64,000 bases of DNA from Nocardioides aromaticivorans (GTDB lineage: Bacteria > Actinomycetota > Actinomycetes > Propionibacteriales > Nocardioidaceae), in the NCBI RefSeq assembly GCF_013408525.1, contig NZ_JACBZM010000001.1, forward strand, positions 3,038,001-3,102,000, in the 5' to 3' direction. The translations under genes were made by a program, and so were the position numbers. Position 1 is the first letter of the stretch, and each line of letters begins with the position of its first letter. The notes under the pieces were generated by a model that made no database searches, was not told the DNA's origin, and saw only the letters and a program-made list of their open reading frames with translations. Shown one piece after another: positions 53,995-62,804 of the stretch.

Positions 53995-54698
53995 TGGGCA
54001 AGCGCCTGCTCGTCATCGGCCACGACTACCTCGAGACCTCCGGCGCGATCGAGGGGCGCTTCGTCGAGCGTGGCTACGACGTCGAGGGCCTGCGGGTGGT
54101 CCCGTCGGACCGCTTCGACGACCCCGGCGTCGACGTGGAGTTCCCCGACCCCCGCGAGTACGACGCCGTGCTGGTCCTCGGCGCCCGCTGGAGCGCCTAC
54201 AGCGACGCCGTCGCGTCGTGGGTGAAGCCGGAGACCGAGCTGCTGCAGGCCGCCGACGAGGCCGGTGTGCCGGTCTTCGGCATCTGCTTCGGCGGCCAGA
54301 TGCTGGCCCAGGCGCACGGCGGGCAGGTCGTGCCGTCGCCGGTTCCGGAGGTCGGCCCCAGCGTCGTCACCGGCGTCCCGGCGGTGAGCGGCGTGTGGAC
54401 CCAGTGGCACTACGACCGGTTCGTGCCGCCGGCCGACGCGACCGTGGTCGGCGCCAACGCCGCGGCGCCGCAGGCGTTCGTCCTGCGGCGCAACCTCGCC
54501 GTCCAGTTCCACCCCGAGGTCGACGCGGCGAACGTGCAGGGCTGGCTGGACGACGGCGGCACCGAGGACGCACGGGGTCACGGCTTCGACCCCGAGGTGC
54601 TCATCGAGCACGTCCGCTCGCTCGACGGCGAGGTCCCGGCGCGCGCGGCCGCCCTGGTCGACTGGTTCCTCGACGAGGTCGCCGAGGCGCCGCGATGA
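53994..54698 (+). CDS. Type 1 glutamine-amidotransferase-domain protein (GMP-synthase-like class)
   Basis: A 234-residue class I GATase. The nucleophile elbow is FGICFGGQMLAQAHGG, and VQFHPEVDAANVQGWL supplies the catalytic His-Pro-Glu. It stands alone, with no synthetase domain. In this operon it might hydrolyse a gamma-glutamyl conjugate or supply ammonia. It parallels the glutamine amidotransferase-like gene found in aniline-degradation operons, but that is an inference. It is coupled to both neighbours by overlapping stop/start codons. Confidence 0.88.
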   Translation: MGKRLLVIGHDYLETSGAIEGRFVERGYDVEGLRVVPSDRFDDPGVDVEFPDPREYDAVLVLGARWSAYSDAVASWVKPETELLQAADEAGVPVFGICFGGQMLAQAHGGQVVPSPVPEVGPSVVTGVPAVSGVWTQWHYDRFVPPADATVVGANAAAPQAFVLRRNLAVQFHPEVDAANVQGWLDDGGTEDARGHGFDPEVLIEHVRSLDGEVPARAAALVDWFLDEVAEAPR

Positions 54699-55528
54699 GC
54701 ACCGCCACGAGGTCCGGCGGCAAGGTCGTCCTCGTCACCGGCGGCGGCACCGGGATCGGGGCCGCGATCGCACGGCTGCTCGCAGCCACGGGCGACCAGG
54801 TCGTCATCTGCGGCCGCCGGGAGGCGCCGCTGCGCGCGGTGGCCGAGGAGACCGGCGCCCACGTCGTCGTCGCCGACGTCGCCGAGAACGCCGGTGTGGA
54901 GCGGGTCGTCGCGGACACGGTCGCCACCTTCGGGCGGCTCGACGGCCTCGTGGTCAACCACGGCATCATCCACGTCGGCCGGGTCGACGAGGTCACCCCC
55001 GAGCAGTGGGACGACACGATCCGGGTCAACCTGACCTCGCCCTTCCTCCTCGTCCGGGCCGCCCTGCCGCACCTGCTGGCCGCCCGCGGCGCGGTCGTCG
55101 CCGTGTCCTCCGTCGCCGCGCTGCGCGCCAGCGACGGGATGGCGGCGTACTCGGCCAGCAAGGCGGGCCTGCTCCTGCTCACCCAGTCGCTCGCGGTCGA
55201 CCACGGCCGGGACGGGCTGCGCGCGAACGCGGTCTGCCCGGGCTGGACCGCCACCGAGATGGGTGACATGGAGATGGCCGAGCTCGGTGCCGAGCGGGGG
55301 ATCAGCGCGGACGAGGCCTACCGGCTCGCCACCGCGATCGTCCCGCAGCGCCGCGCCGCGCAGCCCGAGGAGATCGCGGGCGTCGTCGCCTGGCTGCTCT
55401 CCGGCGCGGCGTCGTACGTCAACGGCACGGTGCTGCCCGTCGACGGCGGCTCCTGCATCGTCGACCCCGGCACCGTCGCGCTCGACCCCCGCGTCTCCAT
55501 CGACCTCTCTCCCAGGAGTCCTGAATGA
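54695..55528 (+). CDS. Short-chain dehydrogenase/reductase
   Basis: A classical SDR of 277 residues. Cofactor loop VTGGGTGIGAAIA, NHG (NNAG equivalent) with catalytic Ser in VAVSSVAAL, and Y-x3-K in AYSASKAG. RR after the second strand (CGRREAP) suggests an NADPH preference, although the following VVADV acid could allow NAD. The substrate is probably an alcohol or ketone of the ring-cleavage route. ATGA overlaps on both sides. Confidence 0.92.
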   Translation: MSTATRSGGKVVLVTGGGTGIGAAIARLLAATGDQVVICGRREAPLRAVAEETGAHVVVADVAENAGVERVVADTVATFGRLDGLVVNHGIIHVGRVDEVTPEQWDDTIRVNLTSPFLLVRAALPHLLAARGAVVAVSSVAALRASDGMAAYSASKAGLLLLTQSLAVDHGRDGLRANAVCPGWTATEMGDMEMAELGAERGISADEAYRLATAIVPQRRAAQPEEIAGVVAWLLSGAASYVNGTVLPVDGGSCIVDPGTVALDPRVSIDLSPRSPE

Positions 55529-56868
55529 GCAAGTACGCCGTCTGCAACCCCGCGACCGGAGAGGTCGTCGAGACCTTCCCGTCGGCCACCGACGAGGAGG
55601 TCGCCGCCGCGGTCGCCTCGGCCCACGACGCCTACACCGGCTGGGGGCGCACGTCGACCGTGGCCGAGCGCGCCGCCCTGGTGCGCCGGGTCGCCGAGCT
55701 GCACCGCGAGCGCGCCGGGGAGCTGGCGAAGGCGATCAACGAGGAGATGGGCAAGGCCCTGGCGGCGGCCGAGGGCGAGGTCCTCTTCTCGGCCGACATC
55801 TACCAGTACTACGCCGACCGGGCCGAGGAGTTCCTCGCCGACCAGGAGATCGAGCTGCTCGGCGGCGAGGGACGTGCGCTGCTGCGCCGCCAGCCTGTCG
55901 GTGCGCTGCTCGGCATCATGCCGTGGAACTACCCCGTCTACCAGGTCGCCCGCTTCGCCGCGCCCAACCTCGTCACCGGCAACACGATCGTGCTCAAGCA
56001 CGCCGCCCAGTGCCCCCGCTCGGCCGCCCTCCAGGCCGCGATCTTCCGCGACGCCGGACTGCCGGAGGGCGCCTACGTCAACGTCTACGCGACGAACGAC
56101 CAGATCGCCGACGTGATCGCCGACCCACGGATCCAGGGCGTCTCGCTCACCGGCTCCGAGCGCGCGGGCTCGATCATCGGGGAGATCGCGGGCCGCAACC
56201 TCAAGAAGTGCGTCCTCGAGCTCGGCGGCGCCGACCCGTTCGTGCTGCTGTCCACCGACGACCTCGACGGCGCCGTCGACGACGCGCTGTCCGCGCGGAC
56301 CGGCAACGTCGGCCAGGCCTGCAACGGCGCCAAGCGGTTCGTCGTCGTCGACGACCTGTACGACGACTTCGTCGCCACGCTGCACGAGCGGGTCGCCGCC
56401 GCGGTGGCCGGAGCGCCGCTGTCCTCGCTCGCGGCGGCCGAGGGGCTGGCCGAGCAGGTCGACGCGGCGGTCGCCGCCGGCGCCCACCTGGTCACCTCCG
56501 GCGAGCGCAACGGTGCCTTCCACCCCGTCGGCGTGCTGACCGACGTCACGCCGGACAACCCGGCGTACCACCAGGAGTTCTTCGGGCCGGTGGCGATGGT
56601 GTTCCGGGCCGCCGACGAGGCGGACGCGGTCCGGATCGCCAACGACACGCCCTACGGCCTCGGGTCCTACGTCTACTCGACCGACCCGGAGCAGGCCGAC
56701 CGCGTCGCGAGCGCGCTCGAGGTCGGGATGGTCTTCGTCAACGGTGTCGGCCTCGAGGCCGTGGAGCTGCCCTTCGGGGGCGTCCGGCTCTCCGGCTACG
56801 GCCGCGAGCTCGGGAGCCTCGGGATCGAGGAGTTCGTGAACAAGAAGATGATCAGGATCGCCCGATGA
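55525..56868 (+). CDS. Aldehyde dehydrogenase, succinate-semialdehyde-type
   Basis: A 447-residue ALDH with catalytic Cys in GQACNGAKRFVV, Glu in VLELGGADPFVLL and cofactor region IMPWNYPVYQVARFAAPNL. The length and the MPWNYP motif resemble the GabD2/succinate semialdehyde dehydrogenase branch. It is the second ALDH of the operon and probably acts on the short aldehyde left after cleavage or deamination. Overlaps SDR and F420-reductase genes by ATGA. Confidence 0.92.
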   Translation: MSKYAVCNPATGEVVETFPSATDEEVAAAVASAHDAYTGWGRTSTVAERAALVRRVAELHRERAGELAKAINEEMGKALAAAEGEVLFSADIYQYYADRAEEFLADQEIELLGGEGRALLRRQPVGALLGIMPWNYPVYQVARFAAPNLVTGNTIVLKHAAQCPRSAALQAAIFRDAGLPEGAYVNVYATNDQIADVIADPRIQGVSLTGSERAGSIIGEIAGRNLKKCVLELGGADPFVLLSTDDLDGAVDDALSARTGNVGQACNGAKRFVVVDDLYDDFVATLHERVAAAVAGAPLSSLAAAEGLAEQVDAAVAAGAHLVTSGERNGAFHPVGVLTDVTPDNPAYHQEFFGPVAMVFRAADEADAVRIANDTPYGLGSYVYSTDPEQADRVASALEVGMVFVNGVGLEAVELPFGGVRLSGYGRELGSLGIEEFVNKKMIRIAR

Positions 56869-57551
56869 CGACGCACCACACGGTCGCCGTGATCGGTGGC
56901 ACCGGTCCGCAGGGCAAGGGGCTGGGCTACCGGTTCGCGCGCCAGGGCCATGACATCGTGCTGGGCTCGCGTGCCGCGGAGAAGGCCGAGGCCGTCGCGG
57001 CCGAGGTGACCGAGCGGCTGGCGGGTGTCGAGGGCGCCGGGTCGGCGCGTGGTGCGGCCAACGAGGACGCGGTGGCGGCGGCCGACGTGGTGCTGCTGGC
57101 GGTGCCCTACGACGGGCACGACGAGCTGGTCGCGTCGCTGGCGGGGGCGCTGGCGGGCAAGACGGTGATCTCGTGCGTGAACCCGCTGGCCTTCGACAAG
57201 CGCGGCGCGCACGGGCGGGTCGTCAACGGCGGTGAGGGCTCGGCGGCGGAGTCGGCGGCCGAGTTGGCTCCCGAGGCCGTGGTCGTCGGCGCGTTCCACA
57301 ACGTGTCGGCGGTGGGCCTGTGGGGCGATGAGGAGTTCCTCGACGAGGACGTGATCGTGGTGGGTGACTCGGTCGAGGGCAAGCAGGTCGCGATCGACCT
57401 CGCTGCTGCGGTGACGGGTCGTCCGGGTGTGGATGGCGGGAAGCTGCGCCTGGCGCGGGTGCTGGAGCCGTTCACGGCGGTGCTGATCTCGATCAACCGG
57501 AAGTACAAGGCGCACTCGGGCATCCGGGTCACCGGGCTCGACGCCCACTGA
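56865..57551 (+). CDS. F420H2:NADP+ oxidoreductase (NADPH-dependent F420 reductase)
   Basis: A 228-residue Rossmann protein. N-terminal AVIGGTGPQGKGLGYRFARQGHDIVLGSR closely fits the NPD signature of F420-dependent NADP reductase; later VLLAVPYDGHDELV, VNPL and HNVSA also match. It transfers hydride between NADP(H) and coenzyme F420, so it can supply reduced F420 to the LLM enzyme at 53062 and perhaps the one at 45621. It is the last gene of the operon and is followed by a strong hairpin. Confidence 0.93.
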   Translation: MTTHHTVAVIGGTGPQGKGLGYRFARQGHDIVLGSRAAEKAEAVAAEVTERLAGVEGAGSARGAANEDAVAAADVVLLAVPYDGHDELVASLAGALAGKTVISCVNPLAFDKRGAHGRVVNGGEGSAAESAAELAPEAVVVGAFHNVSAVGLWGDEEFLDEDVIVVGDSVEGKQVAIDLAAAVTGRPGVDGGKLRLARVLEPFTAVLISINRKYKAHSGIRVTGLDAH

Positions 57552-57569
57552 CGCCGGCGTACGACAGGT

Positions 57570-57594
57570 CGCCCCGGGACTCGGACCCGGGGCG
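57570..57594 (+). terminator. 9-bp perfect GC hairpin after the meta-cleavage operon
   Basis: CGCCCCGGG (57570-57578), loop ACTCGGA, CCCGGGGCG (57586-57594), 18 bases after the F420 reductase stop. It has no T-run, as is common in this kind of genome. Confidence 0.8.
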
Positions 57595-57649
57595 GCCGCC
57601 GTGATGGTTCGATGCATCCCATGACCGACCCGGTGATCGGAGCACGAGC

Positions 57650-58795
57650 ATGAGCGGCCCCCTCGACGGCGTGCTGGTGGCCGACTTCAGCCGGGTGCTC
57701 GCCGGCCCCCTGGCGACGGCGACGCTGGCCGACCTCGGCGCCGAGGTGGTCAAGGTCGAGCGGCCCGGCACCGGCGACGACACCCGCCACTGGGGGCCGC
57801 CGTGGAGCGTGGACTCCAGCTCGTACTTCGAGGCGGCCAACCGCTCGAAGAGGTCGGTCGAGCTCGACCTCGCCGACCCCGCGGACCTCGCCGTCGCCCA
57901 GGAGTTGGCGGCGCGGTGCGACGTGCTGGTCGAGAACTTCCGGACCGGTTCGCTCGACCGCCTCGGCCTCGGGTACGACGACGTGGCGGCCCGCAACCCC
58001 GGCGTCGTCTACACCTCGATCACCGGCTTCGGCAGCCATGAGGGCGCGGACCTCGCCGGCTACGACTTCCTCGTGCAGGCCGTCGGCGGCCTGATGAGCG
58101 TGACCGGCCCGCCGGGGGAGCCGACGAAGGTGGGCGTCGCGCTGGTCGACGTACTCACGTCGAAGGACGCGGTCGTCGGGATCCTCGCGGCGCTGCGGGC
58201 CCGCGACCAGCAGGGAGGGCGCGGGCAGCGGGTCGAGGTCAACCTCCTCTCCAGCCTGCTGGGGTCGATGGCCAACCAGGCCTCGGCCTTCCTTGCGACC
58301 GGCGAGGCACCCGGTGCGATGGGCAACCGGCACCCGTCCATCGCGCCCTACGAGACCCTGCACGCGAGCGACGGGCAGGTCGCCGTCTGCTGCGGCAACG
58401 ACCGCCAGTTCGCCGTCCTGGCCGGGGTCCTGGGACTGCCGGCGCTGGCGGCGGACCGGCGGTTCGCGACCAACGCCGACCGCGTGGCCCACCGCGACGC
58501 GCTGGTCGCCACGCTGGAGGCGGCCCTCGCCACCGACACCGTGGACGCCTGGGTCGAGCGGCTGTCCGCGGCCGGCCTGCCCGTGGGCCAGGTCGGCACG
58601 GTCGCCGACGCGTTCGCGCTCGCCGAGCGCCTCGGCCTCGCCCCCACCGTGGAGGTCGGCGAGGGTCGGCCGCCGCAGGTCCGCAGCCCGCTCACCTTCT
58701 CGGAGACGCCCGTCACGGGCTACGTCCGGCCGCCGCGGCTGGGGGAGCACAACGACGAGGTGCGCGGCTGGCTCGGCCGGACGGCTACGCCGTGA
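57650..58795 (+). CDS. CaiB/BaiF-type (family III) CoA transferase
   Basis: A 381-residue acyl-CoA transferase. N-terminal GPLDGVLVADFSRVLAGPLATATLADLGAEVVKVERPG is the CoA-binding signature, with DDTRHWGPP next. NRSKRSVELDL follows, and the catalytic Asp lies in LAGYDFLVQAVGGLM. It moves CoA between carboxylic acids, activating one for further breakdown. It begins 98 bases after the previous operon, beyond its terminator, and its 3' end overlaps the convergent DJ-1-like gene by 11 bases. Confidence 0.94.
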   Translation: MSGPLDGVLVADFSRVLAGPLATATLADLGAEVVKVERPGTGDDTRHWGPPWSVDSSSYFEAANRSKRSVELDLADPADLAVAQELAARCDVLVENFRTGSLDRLGLGYDDVAARNPGVVYTSITGFGSHEGADLAGYDFLVQAVGGLMSVTGPPGEPTKVGVALVDVLTSKDAVVGILAALRARDQQGGRGQRVEVNLLSSLLGSMANQASAFLATGEAPGAMGNRHPSIAPYETLHASDGQVAVCCGNDRQFAVLAGVLGLPALAADRRFATNADRVAHRDALVATLEAALATDTVDAWVERLSAAGLPVGQVGTVADAFALAERLGLAPTVEVGEGRPPQVRSPLTFSETPVTGYVRPPRLGEHNDEVRGWLGRTATP

Positions 58796-59474
58796 GCAGC
58801 GCGGCCACCTTCGTCGCCGTCTCCTTCGCCGATCCCGGGTTCTGCCCGGTGACCAGGTTGCCGTCGACGACGGCGTACGAGACGAACGGCAGCCTCGCCT
58901 TCTCGTAGAGGGCACCGCGCTCCTTCGCCCGCTCCTCGGCGTTGTAGGGCACGAGCTTGTCGACGCGCGCGAGGACCTCCTCGGTCCAGGCGAAGCCGGT
59001 CATCCGCTTGCCCGCGATCAGGTAGGAGCCGTCGGAGAGCTTCGTTTCGAGCAGGCCGCAGTAGCCGTGGCAGACGGACGAGACGATGCCCCCGCGCTCC
59101 CAGATCTCGCGAGTGATCCGCTGCAGGCCCTCGCTGCCGGGGAAGTCGTACATGACCGCGTGGCCGCCGGTGAAGTAGATGGCGTCGTACTCCGACGAGT
59201 CGACCTCCTCGGGCGCCAGCGTGGTCTTCAGGAGCGCCATCCTCTCGGGATCGGCCCGCCACGCCTTGGCTGTCCTGTCGTAGTTCGGGAACTTCAGGGC
59301 GCGGGGCTCCAGCGGCACCCCGCCGCCGGCCGGACTCACGAGAGTCTGCTCGAAGCCGGCCTCCTCGAACACGTGCCAGGCATGGGTCAGCTCGGAGAGC
59401 CAGAGGCCTGTCGGGTGGGACGGGTCGTCGTAGTGGCTGACGTTGGTGACGACGTTGAGGATGCGCTTGGTCAT
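58785..59474 (-). CDS. DJ-1/PfpI-family protein (class I glutamine-amidotransferase-like, Hsp31-type)
   Basis: A 229-residue protein. The nucleophile elbow is GIVSSVCHGYCGLLE, and YFTGGHAVMYDFPG is the family's metal/acid loop. The C-terminus LVTGQNPGSAKETATKVAALL is typical. Members act as glyoxalases, chaperone/deglycases or isonitrile hydratases. It lies 28 bases downstream of the acetoacetate-decarboxylase-fold gene on the same strand, so it belongs to the TetR-controlled minus-strand unit. Confidence 0.9.
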   Translation of the reverse strand: MTKRILNVVTNVSHYDDPSHPTGLWLSELTHAWHVFEEAGFEQTLVSPAGGGVPLEPRALKFPNYDRTAKAWRADPERMALLKTTLAPEEVDSSEYDAIYFTGGHAVMYDFPGSEGLQRITREIWERGGIVSSVCHGYCGLLETKLSDGSYLIAGKRMTGFAWTEEVLARVDKLVPYNAEERAKERGALYEKARLPFVSYAVVDGNLVTGQNPGSAKETATKVAALLTA

Positions 59475-59502
59475 GGTTCCTCCTGACGGGTCGACGGGTG
59501 GG

Positions 59503-60417
59503 TCAACGGGTGGCGACGGACGTGGGGACGGGCATGTGCAGGGCCAGCTGGCCCTCCGCGACGACGTCCAGCTGGACGGACCGGATCGGCTTCAGCGAGC
59601 GCAGGTCGTCGGACATCCGGCCCTCGCCGAGCTGCAGGTCCACGCGTCGCGGCAGCACGGCGGTTCCGGACGACAGCACGTTGGTCTGGCTGAAGGTCGA
59701 GTGCCACGCCCCACCGATCGTCGTGTACGACGTCAGCGCGGTCACGCGCGATCCGTCGGCGTGCGAGGTCTGCGCCGGCGTGGCCACGGACAGCGCGACA
59801 TCGGTGCCGCCGTCGTCGTTGGCCACCCGGGCGGTGGTCCGCTCGGTGTCGATCGCGACATCGAGGCCCGTCACCCACTTCGGGAACCCGTAGCCGTCGT
59901 GGCCCCGGACCTGGGCGATCTGGCTGCTGACGGGCAGCGACAGCACGTAGCTGTGCACGTCGTCGTTCTTCAGCGCGGCGACCGTGTCGACCAGACCGAG
60001 CCCGCCGTGCCGGGCCGGGCGGACGGCGATGCCGACGGCCGCCTCGGTGTAGAAGTCGATGTCGCAGACGTCGTACCGGAAGAACATGAGGGAGATCAGG
60101 CCCAGGCCCGGGGCGACCTCGAGCGGGGCCAGCTCGTCGGGCAGGCGCCGACGGACCGCTCGGGACGGCGCGAGCATGGTGAGCCGCGCGGTCGAGATCC
60201 AGTAGTAGAAGTTCGGTGTCAGGGTCTCGCCGATGGGGGAGTCCACACGCGCCTTCGGCAGCTGCCGGAAGAAGTCGACACTGCTCACGCGCGGGTCCGC
60301 AGCGACGGCGTCCAGGTCGGTGTCCATGCGGTAGCGGTCATAGAGGCCGCCCTTCGGCACGTCGACCGGGCGGCCGCCCACGTCGACCCGGACCGTCTGC
60401 TGCGTCTGCTGGACCAT
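59503..60417 (-). CDS. Second acetoacetate-decarboxylase-fold protein
   Basis: A 304-residue ADC-like protein that is clearly diverged from the one at 48868. The Lys-containing segment reads DGYGFPKWVTGLDVAI: one Lys follows the Pro but the second Lys of the KK pair is Trp. That favours a changed reaction. Two copies of the TGTAAGCA-type operator lie in the gap upstream (60433-60485), so it is probably a target of the TetR protein at 60525. First gene of a pair with the DJ-1-like gene. Confidence 0.82.
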   Translation of the reverse strand: MVQQTQQTVRVDVGGRPVDVPKGGLYDRYRMDTDLDAVAADPRVSSVDFFRQLPKARVDSPIGETLTPNFYYWISTARLTMLAPSRAVRRRLPDELAPLEVAPGLGLISLMFFRYDVCDIDFYTEAAVGIAVRPARHGGLGLVDTVAALKNDDVHSYVLSLPVSSQIAQVRGHDGYGFPKWVTGLDVAIDTERTTARVANDDGGTDVALSVATPAQTSHADGSRVTALTSYTTIGGAWHSTFSQTNVLSSGTAVLPRRVDLQLGEGRMSDDLRSLKPIRSVQLDVVAEGQLALHMPVPTSVATR

Positions 60418-60432
60418 CGTGCGCTCCTGAAT

Positions 60433-60449
60433 GTTGACAATGCTTACAT
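60433..60449. promoter_or_regulatory. TetR operator copy 1
   Basis: GTTGACAATGCTTACAT, 16 bases upstream of the decarboxylase-like start codon. It has the same sequence as copies 2 and 3 apart from the central base. Confidence 0.75.
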
Positions 60450-60468
60450 GGAGGAGGCTAGGGAGTCG

Positions 60469-60485
60469 ATGTAAGCAGTGTCAAC
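60469..60485. promoter_or_regulatory. TetR operator copy 2
   Basis: ATGTAAGCAGTGTCAAC, the inverted orientation of copy 3 and 36 bases from copy 1. It lies between the TetR stop and the decarboxylase-like start. Confidence 0.75.
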
Positions 60486-60524
60486 ACTGCATGCCGTGAT
60501 CGCGACCACCTCCGGCGTGACGAT

Positions 60525-61100
60525 TCAGGCGGCCAGCGAGAGCATCGCCCCGAAGGCGGTGCGAACCCGGTCGGCGACCTCCTGGTCGGAGCCGGCGGAC
60601 AGCTTGCCGTCGAGGTGGAGGTAGGCCATGCCGTGCGCGAACGCCCACCCGGCGGACGCGAGCGCCTCGGCGTCGCCGTCGGGGAAGACCGTCGTCATCG
60701 CGATGCCGAGCAGGTCGTGGATCTCGCCCGCGGCCCGCACGCGCTCCTCGTTGCCCTCGTCGCAGGCGTTGCCGAACATGAGCCGGAAGAGTGCCGGCCG
60801 ACGGCGCGCGAAGTCGACGTACGCGACGGCCAGCTCGGCCAGGTCGTCGGGGGTCGCCGGCAGCTCGCGGCCGCGGGTCAGGTCCTCCTTGAGGTCGCGC
60901 AGGCCCTCGGCGGCCAGGGCCGACTCGAGCGCGTCACGGTCGGTGAAGTGACGGTACGGCGCGGTCGGCGAGACCCCGGCCTCGCGGGCGATCGCGCGCA
61001 GCGAGAACGGCTCGCCCGCCTCCAGCATGTGCATCGCGGCGGTCAGGAGCGCGGTCCGCAGATCGCCGTGGTGGTAGCCGCTCCGCGTTGAAGTTGACAC
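60525..61100 (-). CDS. TetR/AcrR-family transcriptional regulator
   Basis: A 191-residue regulator. HTH in YHHGDLRTALLTAAMHMLEAG and FSLRAIAREAGVSPTAPYRHFTDRDAL; C-terminal TetR_C region ends LSLAA. The only workable start is GTG at 61100, with AAAAGGG about 8 bases upstream. The operator at 61093-61109 covers the start codon itself, so binding would block its own expression. It is divergent from the Old Yellow Enzyme gene. Confidence 0.92.
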   Translation of the reverse strand: MSTSTRSGYHHGDLRTALLTAAMHMLEAGEPFSLRAIAREAGVSPTAPYRHFTDRDALESALAAEGLRDLKEDLTRGRELPATPDDLAELAVAYVDFARRRPALFRLMFGNACDEGNEERVRAAGEIHDLLGIAMTTVFPDGDAEALASAGWAFAHGMAYLHLDGKLSAGSDQEVADRVRTAFGAMLSLAA

Positions 61101-61109
61101 TGCTTACAT
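61093..61109. promoter_or_regulatory. TetR operator copy 3, overlapping the tetR start codon
   Basis: GTTGACACTGCTTACAT. It spans the GTG start of the TetR gene and the space up to its ribosome binding site. It is identical to copy 2 read on the other strand. Confidence 0.78.
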
Positions 61110-61124
61110 CCCTTTTCTAGCCTT

Positions 61125-61141
61125 ATGTGAGCAACGTAAAC
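61125..61141. promoter_or_regulatory. Diverged TetR operator copy 4
   Basis: ATGTGAGCAACGTAAAC, matching copy 2 at 13 of 17 positions, 28 bases upstream of the Old Yellow Enzyme start. Probably a weaker site. Confidence 0.5.
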
Positions 61142-61168
61142 ATACCGCATCCAAGGAGCGCAGCAACG

Positions 61169-62407
<1,239 letters not shown>

Positions 62408-62460
62408 GGGGGAACGACCGCCGTCGGTATGCCGTCGTACGACCGGGGTACCGACCCGCC

Positions 62461-62477
62461 GTCGCGGTCGCCGCGAC
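62461..62477 (+). terminator. Short hairpin after the Old Yellow Enzyme gene
   Basis: GTCGCGG (62461-62467), TCG, CCGCGAC (62471-62477), 7-bp perfect arms 54 bases after the stop. Weak evidence, because GC-rich DNA makes short stems by chance. Confidence 0.35.
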
Positions 62478-62502
62478 CCATGGGGTGAGAACGGAGAAGC
62501 CG

Positions 62503-62661
62503 ATGAAGGTCGTCGCCAGCAGCATGAGTTCCGGTGCCTCCGGTCGTCCGGCAGGCCAGGGGAGCGCGCACCCGTGGCGGGACGAGGTCGCCCGGATGAG
62601 GAGCCTCGTCGCGCGGTGGATCTGCACCTGGGGCGGTCCGAGCGCGGGAGCGGCCCGGTGA
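62503..62661 (+). CDS. Small ORF, 52 residues, unrecognised
   Basis: ATG at 62503 with ACGGAGAAG 3-10 bases upstream, encoding MKVVASSMSSGASGRPAGQG and then a basic/aromatic half (HPWRDEVARMRSLVARWICTW). Its stop overlaps the next start as GTGA, the same coupling used by real operons in this window. There is no similarity I recognise. It might be a true small protein between an OYE gene and an AraC gene, or chance. Confidence 0.4.
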   Translation: MKVVASSMSSGASGRPAGQGSAHPWRDEVARMRSLVARWICTWGGPSAGAAR

Positions 62662-62801
62662 CCGCCGTCGCCGAGCTGCCCGGCCCGGGGCAGCCGCGCC
62701 TCATCGTCGACTTCCTCGAGGCGATGATCGTCGACGTCGGCACGCTCGCCCGGCGCGACGCGCTGCTCGACCCGCGCCCCGAGGTCGAGCCGCCGGACTG
62801 A
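62658..62801 (+). CDS. Small ORF, 47 residues, unrecognised
   Basis: GTG at 62658 overlapping the stop of the previous small ORF. The sequence contains a plausible amphipathic helix (LIVDFLEAMIVDVGTLARRDALL) and ends with an acidic, Pro-rich tail. It stops 3 bases before the convergent AraC gene end. The balanced composition, rather than the Arg/Pro-rich look of chance frames, gives some support. Confidence 0.4.
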   Translation: MTAVAELPGPGQPRLIVDFLEAMIVDVGTLARRDALLDPRPEVEPPD

Positions 62802-62804
62802 CGG

